7,665 nt of DNA from an uncultured Catenibacterium sp. (lineage in GTDB: Bacteria; Bacillota_I; Bacilli_A; Erysipelotrichales; Coprobacillaceae). Positions 1-6,223 of this stretch are shown here, in pieces. Position numbers and translations under genes: made by a program. The DNA lies in assembly GCF_900540665.1 (NCBI RefSeq), contig NZ_UQGV01000087.1, positions 1 to 7,665 on the forward strand. Reading direction: 5' to 3'. How positions within the stretch are numbered: position 1 is the stretch's first letter; every line of letters starts with the position of its first letter. Under the pieces are notes generated by a model, which saw only the letters and a list, made by a program, of their open reading frames with translations, was not told where the DNA came from and did no database searches.

Positions 1-25
1 ACAGAAATAATAATTAATTCCAATA

Positions 26-256
26 TTAACATTGTTTCTTGTCTACTCTATTAATAGAAGTGACTGTATAATCTTTATCTTCTACAGTTTTCTTTAAGAC
101 ATCATTAGATACTTCTTTACTTAAAGTCACAACTGCAGTGCCTTTTTCATGACTCACATCAGCACTTTCTACACCATCTACAGCTTCTAATGCTTTCTTT
201 ACAGCCATTTCGCAATGACCGCACATCATACCAGTAATTTCTAAAGTCTTTTCCAT
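26..256 (-). CDS. Putative internal translation product of copA: free CopZ-like copper chaperone (76 aa)
   Basis: Met752 of CopA is preceded by AAGGAG (minus strand, 266-271) nine bases before the ATG (254-256). That is a consensus ribosome binding site at good spacing, and it lies exactly at the border between the Lys-rich linker and the C-terminal HMA domain. Starting here would give a complete 76-residue HMA protein with Cys12/Cys15 in GMMCGHC, the size of a normal CopZ, which carries Cu(I) in the cytoplasm to CopA. No separate copZ is visible in the window. In Escherichia coli, copA also yields a CopZ-like chaperone, but from the N-terminal domain through programmed frameshifting. Here the route would be internal initiation. 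The ribosome binding site could be a chance result of Lys/Glu codons (AAG GAG) in the linker, so this is inference. Confidence 0.45.
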   Translation of the reverse strand: MEKTLEITGMMCGHCEMAVKKALEAVDGVESADVSHEKGTAVVTLSKEVSNDVLKKTVEDKDYTVTSINRVDKKQC

Positions 257-2509
257 TGTTTTTTTCTCCTTTTTCTTTCTTTTTATATCTTTAGATGCAT
301 CATGCATAGAGAAAGTATTCAATCTTAATGCATTCATACATACAAAGAAACTAGATAAACTCATCGCAGCCGCTCCTAACATAGGACTCATCTGCCATCC
401 TGTTAAAGTGATAAATACACCAGCAGCAACAGGAATACAAATCGCATTATAGAAAAATGCCCAGAATAAGTTCTCATGGATATTTCTTAATGTTGCACGA
501 GAGAGTCTAATAGCGGCAGTAACATCTGTCAGCTTACTATTCATTAATACAACATCAGCTGCATCTATCGCAATATCAGTGCCTGCGCCTATCGCAATTC
601 CAATATCAGCTCTTGTAAGTGCTGGGGCATCATTGATTCCATCGCCCACCATAGCTACTTTACCTTGTTTCTGTAAATCTCTAATAACGCTCTCTTTACC
701 ATCAGGTAATACCCCTGCAATCACCTCATCCACACCTGCTTTTGAACCAATTGCCTGAGCTGTTTCTTGATTATCACCTGTTAACATCACAACCTGAATA
801 CCCATATTCTGCATTTCTTTGATTGCCTGAGGACTATCTTCCTTCATTGTATCAGCAACGCAGATCATACCAAGATAACAATCATCATAACTAAAGAATA
901 GTGGTGTCTTACCTTCTTTAGCCATATTCTTAGCTTGTATTTCAACATTATCAGGAATATGCTTTTCCATCATCTTAATGCTGCCACCTAATACTTCTTT
1001 ACTATGAATTAAACCTCTTAAACCATGTCCAGGTAAAGCCTTGAAATCTTCTACATCTTCACTACCTTGGTAATAATCAGTAATAGCCTTGGCAAGAGGA
1101 TGCTCACTTTTCTTTTCTAGACTTGCAGCATAATTTAAAAGTGTTTCTTTTTCTATCTTATAAGGTACAACATCAGTGACTACAGGAGTTCCTTTTGTGA
1201 TTGTGCCTGTCTTATCTAACGCAATAATATCAATAGAACCTGCGCCTTCTAATGATTCAGAAGTTTTAAATAAAATACCATGCTTTGCACCCATACCATT
1301 ACCTACCATAATAGCCACTGGTGTTGCAAGACCAAGGGCACATGGACATGAAATAACCAATACAGATATTGCACGTGCAATAGAGAATCCAATACTCTTT
1401 CCTAGAATCATCCAGACAATAAATGTGACTAACGCTATACCGATAATAACAGGTACAAAGATACCAGAGACCTGATCCGCTTTTTTTGCGATAGGTGCTT
1501 TAGTGGCTGCAGCATCACTGACCATCTGAATAATCTGTGAAAGTGTTGTATCTTCACCTACACGAGTCGCACGGGCTTTAATAAAGCCAGATTGATTTAA
1601 TGTTGCGCCAGATACTGTATCATTCACAGTTTTATCGACAGGAATACTTTCACCTGTTAAGGCAGATTCATCAATAGCTGTAGAACCTTCTACAATCACA
1701 CCATCGACAGGAATATTTTCACCTGGTCTGACAATAAACAAATCACCTTTATTGACTTCATCAATGCCCACAGTCACTTCTTTATTGTCTCTAATAATAA
1801 CGGCAGTCTGAGGCGCAAGATCCATTAAACTCTTTAAGGCATCTGTTGTACGTCCTTTAGACATTGCCTCTAACATCTTACCTACAGTAATTAAAGTAGG
1901 AATCATAGCGGCAGATTCAAAATAGAGATCATGTCCTAAAGACATTACCTTCATCATCTGTCCCTGGCTCATTGCATCAATCATTAAATATAAAATGACT
2001 AAGCTATAACCAAAAGCAGCACTAGAACCTAATGCAACCAAAGCATCCATGTTAGGAGATAACTGAAATAAGCTCTTATATCCATTAATAAAGAACGCTT
2101 TATTGATGACTAAAATAATAATAGTCAATAACATCTCTGTCACTGCAAGAGACACATGATTCTCTAAAAATGAAGGCACAGGCCATTTCCACATCATATG
2201 ACCCATTGATAGATACATTAATAGTAATAAGAATACTAAAGAAGTAATCAATCTCTTCTTTAATTTTGGTGTTTCATGATCCACTAAAGAATCATCCTTA
2301 ACCTTTTCAACACCTTTTTCACTTGCACCATATCCAATATTCTCAATTGCCTGAATAATAGATTCAGAAGATGCTGTTCCCTCTACACCCATAGAATTTG
2401 TGAGTAAAGAAACTGAACAGCTTTCTACACCATTAATATGAGCTACAGTTTTTTCAATACGATTGGCACACGCTGCACAACTCATACCAGTAATATTATA
2501 TTGTTTCAT
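26..2509 (-). CDS. copA: Cu(I)-exporting P1B-type ATPase CopA with N- and C-terminal heavy-metal-binding domains
   Basis: An 827-residue inner-membrane pump that uses ATP to export Cu(I). The sequence shows an N-terminal HMA domain (GMSCAAC, Cys11/Cys14) and about eight membrane segments (near 86-105, 120-142, 155-178, 195-212, 349-371, 377-399, 680-702, 706-725). It also shows the actuator TGES (285-288), the membrane copper site CPC (388-390), the phosphorylation motif DKTGT (Asp432), the HP motif of the nucleotide domain (470-471) and GDGIND (622-627). Tyr687/Asn688 and Met716/Ser720 in the last two helices match the Cu(I) class (P1B-1). The external loops are Met/His-rich (98-106, 176-193). 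A Lys-rich linker (743-750) leads to a second HMA domain (GMMCGHC, Cys763/Cys766). The start overlaps the csoR stop as ATGA, with AAGGTGA just upstream, so translation is probably coupled. All catalytic motifs are present. The family is certain; Cu(I) specificity is inferred from motifs and the csoR partner. Confidence 0.97.
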   Translation of the reverse strand: MKQYNITGMSCAACANRIEKTVAHINGVESCSVSLLTNSMGVEGTASSESIIQAIENIGYGASEKGVEKVKDDSLVDHETPKLKKRLITSLVFLLLLMYLSMGHMMWKWPVPSFLENHVSLAVTEMLLTIIILVINKAFFINGYKSLFQLSPNMDALVALGSSAAFGYSLVILYLMIDAMSQGQMMKVMSLGHDLYFESAAMIPTLITVGKMLEAMSKGRTTDALKSLMDLAPQTAVIIRDNKEVTVGIDEVNKGDLFIVRPGENIPVDGVIVEGSTAIDESALTGESIPVDKTVNDTVSGATLNQSGFIKARATRVGEDTTLSQIIQMVSDAAATKAPIAKKADQVSGIFVPVIIGIALVTFIVWMILGKSIGFSIARAISVLVISCPCALGLATPVAIMVGNGMGAKHGILFKTSESLEGAGSIDIIALDKTGTITKGTPVVTDVVPYKIEKETLLNYAASLEKKSEHPLAKAITDYYQGSEDVEDFKALPGHGLRGLIHSKEVLGGSIKMMEKHIPDNVEIQAKNMAKEGKTPLFFSYDDCYLGMICVADTMKEDSPQAIKEMQNMGIQVVMLTGDNQETAQAIGSKAGVDEVIAGVLPDGKESVIRDLQKQGKVAMVGDGINDAPALTRADIGIAIGAGTDIAIDAADVVLMNSKLTDVTAAIRLSRATLRNIHENLFWAFFYNAICIPVAAGVFITLTGWQMSPMLGAAAMSLSSFFVCMNALRLNTFSMHDASKDIKRKKKEKKTMEKTLEITGMMCGHCEMAVKKALEAVDGVESADVSHEKGTAVVTLSKEVSNDVLKKTVEDKDYTVTSINRVDKKQC

Positions 2510-2811
2510 TTCATCACCTTCTGTAATACATTCACTAATTCATCAATTGTCTCATCATGACCTTCTTTAATATCATCCACAACACATGTCTTAATATGTT
2601 TTGCAAGTAATTCTTTATTAAAACTATTCAAAGCTGCATTGACTGCAGAAACCTGAATCAAAATATCAGGACAATAGGCATTCTTCTCAACCATGCCCTC
2701 AATGCCTCTGATTTGTCCTTCAATACGTTTGAGGCGGTTCATGAGTTTTTTCTTTTCTTCTTCACTACGATCTTTATGTCGCTCACTACAACAGCAATCT
2801 TTTTTATCCAT
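2506..2811 (-). CDS. csoR: Copper-sensing transcriptional repressor CsoR
   Basis: A 101-residue all-helical repressor of the CsoR/RcnR family (DUF156), cytoplasmic and DNA-binding. In this family apo-protein binds the operator and Cu(I) releases it. The sequence shows the family signature RIEGQIRG (29-36) and the Cu(I) ligand set Cys47, His72 and Cys76 (in YCPDI and HIKTC), which matches copper CsoR rather than the nickel or persulfide sensors. An N-terminal tail has three adjacent Cys (6-8) followed by His12. The reading frame stays open upstream to 2886, but the start at 2811 is preferred. It has an ideal AGGAGGT (2818-2824) six bases upstream, and the longer version would begin upstream of the promoter. 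csoR is the first gene of a csoR-copA operon, and its stop overlaps the copA start. It very likely represses its own promoter through the inverted repeat at 2835-2853. Confidence 0.95.
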   Translation of the reverse strand: MDKKDCCCSERHKDRSEEEKKKLMNRLKRIEGQIRGIEGMVEKNAYCPDILIQVSAVNAALNSFNKELLAKHIKTCVVDDIKEGHDETIDELVNVLQKVMK

Positions 2812-2830
2812 CGTTTCACCTCCTGTTTCA

Positions 2831-2859
2831 ATCATATACCCTGTAGGGGTATACGTCAA
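2831..2859 (-). promoter_or_regulatory. csoR-copA promoter
   Basis: On the minus strand, TTGACG (-35, 2854-2859) and TATGAT (-10, 2831-2836) are separated by exactly 17 bases (2837-2853). Each hexamer is one base from the sigma-A consensus. The expected transcription start is about 2824-2827, giving a leader of only about 13-17 bases with the AGGAGGT ribosome binding site almost at its 5' end. Confidence 0.85.
2835..2853. promoter_or_regulatory. CsoR operator (inverted repeat)
   Basis: TATACCCTGTAGGGGTATA has perfect 7-base arms (TATACCC/GGGTATA) around a 5-base centre. Its G/C-rich core flanked by TA matches known CsoR operators (TACCC...GGGTA type). It fills the -35/-10 spacer of the csoR promoter and overlaps the -10 by two bases, an ideal place to block RNA polymerase. 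Assignment rests on the pattern and on the adjacent csoR gene. Confidence 0.88.
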
Positions 2860-2880
2860 GCGATATGATTGTTGTATAAT
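2853..2880 (+). promoter_or_regulatory. Probable promoter of the yybS-gdpP-rplI-dnaB operon
   Basis: A perfect TATAAT (-10, 2875-2880) lies upstream of yybS. The best -35 candidate is weak: ACGTCA (2853-2858), 16 bases away, matching three of six consensus positions. Transcription would start near 2886-2888, leaving a leader of about 15 bases that begins at the ribosome binding site AAGGAG (2887-2892). The weak -35 overlaps the opposing -35 of csoR and touches the last base of the CsoR operator. The -10 is convincing; the -35 is not. Confidence 0.6.
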
Positions 2881-2901
2881 GACCACAAGGAGAAATGAAT
2901 T

Positions 2902-3792
2902 ATGAAAACAAATAAACTTGTGCAGGGTGCACTCATCGCATCACTCTTTGGTGTCCTTGCAGTACTCAATACAATGACAGGTACAATGTTTGATTCTTTA
3001 ATAGGTTATGGAATGGCTATTCCTATGGCCATCTATAGCTATAAAACAGGACTGAAAGAAGCTTTAATGACTTCCATTGCTTCCTTAGTCATCGCTTTCC
3101 TATTTGGAACGCTTAGCTATGTATTAATTGTCCTCTCATCACTTGGTATGGGAACAGTTGTAGGGCTATGTTTAAAAAATAAAGCTAAGAAAGAAACAAT
3201 GCTGGTACTTGGGGCTACATTCTTCTTTTTATCTGACTTTTTATATTTTTATGTATTCTCAGGAGTATTGGGTATTAACTTAATTGCTGAAGCAAAAGAA
3301 ATGTATAACCAGATTATTGCGGCAGTTCCTTCTATCTCTCATGCCTTTACTTTTCAGGACTTCTATAATGTGATTCCACTCAGTATCCTCATCATGTCAT
3401 TCTTACAGAGTTATTTAGTCATGATGTTATGTGCATTATTCTTCAAACGCTTAAGAATACCTTTTGATATGAGTATTCATATTGCGACTTTTAGATTCAG
3501 TTCTAAAATGGGATATATTCTTGCAATCATACTCGCAGGTAGTATTCTAACGAGACAATATTTTGGAAATGTCGTTATCTTACAATATCTCTATTTTATT
3601 AGTATCTTAGGATTTATGGTGGATGGTCTGGCTTTCTTATCTTTTTATCTTATTATCAGAAACCATGGCCGTTATGCGAATTTGCTTATTTTCTTGGTAT
3701 TTATACCATTCCTACAGCCACTATTAGTTATACTAGGAATTATTGATATATTTGTTGAAATACGTCAAATACTGTATAATAAGTATCAATAA
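2902..3792 (+). CDS. yybS: YybS family (DUF2232) polytopic membrane protein
   Basis: A 296-residue integral membrane protein of unknown biochemical function. It is assigned mainly by its place directly upstream of gdpP-rplI-dnaB, as in Bacillus subtilis yybS-yybT-rplI-dnaC, and by its size and hydrophobic profile. Hydrophobic stretches lie near residues 6-28, 32-47, 54-91 (probably two helices), 99-128, 158-181, 203-217, 228-252 and 259-285, so about eight membrane segments. Short basic loops (KNKAKK near 92-97, KRLR near 182-185) probably face the cytoplasm. There is no cleavable signal peptide and no catalytic motif that I recognise. AAGGAG (2887-2892) sits nine bases before the ATG. It is the first gene of the operon, and its stop overlaps the gdpP ribosome binding site. 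The overall fold recalls the small-molecule transporter-like membrane domains of ECF substrate-binding proteins, but I cannot support a substrate. Confidence 0.85.
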   Translation: MKTNKLVQGALIASLFGVLAVLNTMTGTMFDSLIGYGMAIPMAIYSYKTGLKEALMTSIASLVIAFLFGTLSYVLIVLSSLGMGTVVGLCLKNKAKKETMLVLGATFFFLSDFLYFYVFSGVLGINLIAEAKEMYNQIIAAVPSISHAFTFQDFYNVIPLSILIMSFLQSYLVMMLCALFFKRLRIPFDMSIHIATFRFSSKMGYILAIILAGSILTRQYFGNVVILQYLYFISILGFMVDGLAFLSFYLIIRNHGRYANLLIFLVFIPFLQPLLVILGIIDIFVEIRQILYNKYQ

Positions 3793-3806
3793 GGAGGGCC
3801 TCTACA

Positions 3807-5762
3807 ATGACGAGAAAAGTTGCACAAATTAGAAACGTCTTTGTTCTTTTACTCGTATTTATAATCTTTGCCACCTTTGCGGCCTTTGGTATATTTCATC
3901 AGGCCTGGATGCTTCGTCTTGCGATATTTGCGGTCATTACGAATGTGGTCTATATTTCATTGTTGTTCTATATGAGCTACTTAATGGATCAAAATAGCTA
4001 TTCAGTCAGTGATGCATTAGGTATTGATGCTAAAAATGCCTTAATCTATGGTGGTGTGGGACTTATTCAATATGATGAAAATAGAAACATCACATGGGTC
4101 TCAGATTTCTTAAAGGCATTAAATATCAATATTGTAGGAATCAAACTATTAGAATGGCAGCCTACACTTGCCAGTCTTTTTGATGATGAAGATGTCAAAA
4201 TAATAGAAGTCAAAGGAAAGAAATTTGAAGTCTATAATAGTGCGGATACAAGACTCATCTATATGAAGGATGTTACACAATATGTGTCTTTATCACAGGA
4301 CTATGAAGATATTCAGGTATGCATGGGTTATATTACTGTAGATAACTATGATGAAATTATTGCGAATGTAGATGAATCACAGAAGGTAAAGATTCAAAAC
4401 TTATGCCGTAGTACAATTACTGAGTGGGCATATAAGAATGGTATGATCATCAGACGTTATCAGACAGGTAAATATATTGTCTTTTTTAATGAGCGTATCT
4501 ATAAGAAACTTATTGAATCTAAATTCTCTATTTTGGATGATTTCAAGAATGCGATAGAAGAATTAGATGTTCTTATGACACTCTCTATTGGTATTGGTAG
4601 AAGTACAAAAGTATTAAGAGAACTAGAAGAACTTGCTTCTTCTGCATTAAGCCTTGCTTATTCACGTGGTGGTGATCAGATAGCGATTAAGAGTGGTAAA
4701 GATCATGTGCGTTACTTTGGTGGTAAGACCGATGCATTTGAAACATCCTCTAAAGTACGTTCACGTATTATGGCACAGTCTCTTGCAGGACTTATTACAC
4801 GTTCACGCAATGTCTTAGTCATGGGACATAAGAATTCAGATTTAGATTCATTTGGTGCGTCTCTTGCGGCAGCACGTATTGTAGAGAATTTAGGGAAGAA
4901 AGCCAATATCGTAATTGATTATGAATCTCTTGAAGAAAAAACAAAAGGTGTTGTAGAAATGTTGAGAAGTAATCCTGATTATAAGGGATTAATGTTGACT
5001 ATTTCAGAAGCACTTGAAAAAGCCAATAAGGATACTTTATTAATCAGTGTGGATAACCATAAGGATTCACTTGCCATCAGTCGTTCAGTACTTGATAAAG
5101 TAAAGAACAAGGTCATTATTGATCACCATCGTCGTAGTGAAGAATTCATATCTTCACCGGTTCTGACATACTTAGAACCATCTGCATCCTCTACAGTAGA
5201 ATTACTTGTAGAATTATTTGATTATCAGCAGCATGAAATTGAAATTTCATCTCTTGATGCGACAATCATGTATACAGGGATGCTTGTTGATACAAACTAT
5301 TTCAGACAGCATGTAGGTACAAGAACATTCCAGTCGGCGGCTAAACTCAAAGAAGCGCAGGCTGATTTAACACTTGCTTATGAATTGTTGGAAGATTCAT
5401 TTGAATGTATGAAAGAAATATTTGATATTACAGAATCAGCTTATCGTTATAAGGATAGATTTCTTATTGCGACAGGCAAGGGTGAAGAACTTAGCCGTTC
5501 TACTCTTGCAAAGGCAGCCAATCAATTGGTATATGTTTCTGGCATTTATGCTGCATTTGCGATAGGATATATATCTAAGAACACAGTTGCAATCAGCGCA
5601 CGTAGTTCTAAGAAGGTCAATGTCCAGGTTATTATGGAAGATCTTCATGGAGGCGGACACTTCTCTATGGCCGCCTGTCAGATTGAAAATGTGACAATCG
5701 AAGAAGCAAAAGAGAGATTAGAACATGCAATAGATGCATATTTGGAAGATAGGGGTGTATAA
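3807..5762 (+). CDS. gdpP: Membrane-bound cyclic-di-AMP phosphodiesterase GdpP (YybT)
   Basis: A 651-residue enzyme, close to the usual 650-660, that hydrolyses c-di-AMP to pApA. It thereby affects potassium/osmotic balance, cell-wall stress and beta-lactam tolerance in Bacillota. Domains in order: two N-terminal membrane helices (about 10-29 and 35-60), a PAS-like region (about 75-160), a degenerate GGDEF domain (about 170-300, ending near SRGGDQ at 286-291) and a catalytic DHH/DHHA1 unit (about 335-645). Metal ligands visible are His341, Asp345 and Asp347 (HKNSDLD), Asp416 (VDNHK), the DHH triad 439-441 and Asp495 (VDTNYF). The DHHA1 substrate motif GGGH is at 615-618. The DHH unit looks fully active. 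VDNHK, where I recall VDTHK in Bacillus, is a minor variation. AAGGAGG (3791-3797) lies nine bases before the ATG and overlaps the yybS stop. Confidence 0.96.
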   Translation: MTRKVAQIRNVFVLLLVFIIFATFAAFGIFHQAWMLRLAIFAVITNVVYISLLFYMSYLMDQNSYSVSDALGIDAKNALIYGGVGLIQYDENRNITWVSDFLKALNINIVGIKLLEWQPTLASLFDDEDVKIIEVKGKKFEVYNSADTRLIYMKDVTQYVSLSQDYEDIQVCMGYITVDNYDEIIANVDESQKVKIQNLCRSTITEWAYKNGMIIRRYQTGKYIVFFNERIYKKLIESKFSILDDFKNAIEELDVLMTLSIGIGRSTKVLRELEELASSALSLAYSRGGDQIAIKSGKDHVRYFGGKTDAFETSSKVRSRIMAQSLAGLITRSRNVLVMGHKNSDLDSFGASLAAARIVENLGKKANIVIDYESLEEKTKGVVEMLRSNPDYKGLMLTISEALEKANKDTLLISVDNHKDSLAISRSVLDKVKNKVIIDHHRRSEEFISSPVLTYLEPSASSTVELLVELFDYQQHEIEISSLDATIMYTGMLVDTNYFRQHVGTRTFQSAAKLKEAQADLTLAYELLEDSFECMKEIFDITESAYRYKDRFLIATGKGEELSRSTLAKAANQLVYVSGIYAAFAIGYISKNTVAISARSSKKVNVQVIMEDLHGGGHFSMAACQIENVTIEEAKERLEHAIDAYLEDRGV

Positions 5763-5765
5763 GAT

Positions 5766-6212
5766 ATGAAAGTTATTTTATTAGAAGATGTGAAAAAAGT
5801 TGGTAAGAAGGGTGAAATCGTTAATGTATCTGACGGTTATGGACAGAACTTCTTAATTAAGAATGGTAAAGCTTTAATGGCAACAGAAACAGGTAAGAAA
5901 ATTGTTGCACAGCAGGAAGAAGAAAAGAAACAGGAAGACTTAAAGAGAAAAGAAGAAGCTCAGGAACTTGCAAAGAAGCTTGATACTATTGTAGTAGAAT
6001 TCAAGGTAAAGACTGGTAAGGATGGTAAGAGCTTTGATCATGTTTCTACAAAACATATCGCAAAGAAATTATTAGAAGAACATGGTATTAAGATTGATAA
6101 GAGAAAGTTCATCAATGCTTATCCAGTAGGTGCTTTAGGAACTACTAAGTTCAAGATTGAACTTTATAAAGGTGTTATCGCGACTATCAATGTTCATCTA
6201 TCTGAAAAATAA
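5766..6212 (+). CDS. rplI: 50S ribosomal protein L9
   Basis: A 148-residue large-subunit protein, the normal length. It binds 23S rRNA near the L1 stalk base and helps keep reading frame. The N-terminal RNA-binding domain (1-50) starts with the family signature MKVILLEDVKKVGKKGEIV, followed by VSDGYGQNFLI. A long charged connecting helix (about 46-75, rich in Glu/Lys/Gln) leads to the C-terminal domain (about 80-148, VKTGKDGKSFDHVSTKHIA). Only three bases separate it from gdpP. The ribosome binding site is AGGGGTG (5751-5757), inside the last gdpP codons and weaker than its neighbours, so coupling to gdpP translation is likely. Codon choice (frequent AAG and GGT) looks like that of a highly expressed gene. 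Confidence 0.98.
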   Translation: MKVILLEDVKKVGKKGEIVNVSDGYGQNFLIKNGKALMATETGKKIVAQQEEEKKQEDLKRKEEAQELAKKLDTIVVEFKVKTGKDGKSFDHVSTKHIAKKLLEEHGIKIDKRKFINAYPVGALGTTKFKIELYKGVIATINVHLSEK

Positions 6213-6223
6213 GGTGAATACTT

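Noticed and set aside
1..25. Possible copA terminator at the left edge
   Set aside because: The 25 bases are AT-rich with no stem visible; any terminator would lie outside the window.
170..236. Idea that the C-terminal HMA domain shows copA is frameshifted or broken
   Set aside because: The frame is open throughout and both CxxC motifs and all catalytic motifs are intact. Pumps with a C-terminal HMA domain are, as I recall, found in other Bacillota.
1176..1475. Open frame on the plus strand (99 codons)
   Set aside because: It lies wholly antisense within the conserved copA core (CPC and DKTGT region), resembles no known protein, and is a frame shadow.
2506..2886. A longer 126-residue form of CsoR starting at 2886
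   Set aside because: Its first 25 codons would cover the operator and both promoter elements, and it would start upstream of the predicted transcription start. The start at 2811 has an ideal ribosome binding site.
2693..2905. Open frame on the plus strand (70 codons) antisense to csoR
   Set aside because: It overlaps csoR and the promoter region, has low-complexity Ser/Arg composition and no convincing ribosome binding site.
4712..4906. Open frame on the minus strand (64 codons) within gdpP
   Set aside because: It is antisense to the conserved DHH region with no family resemblance.
5436..5660. Open frame on the minus strand (74 codons) within gdpP
   Set aside because: It is antisense to the DHHA1 region with no recognisable domain or start signal.
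5733..5747. Short palindrome ATGCA...TGCAT near the gdpP 3' end
   Set aside because: Five-base arms within coding sequence and no T tract; expected by chance in AT-rich DNA.
5690..5765. Possible separate promoter for rplI inside the end of gdpP
   Set aside because: A TAAGAT just before the ATG resembles a -10, but it would leave almost no leader and there is no matching -35. The three-base gene gap is better explained by cotranscription.
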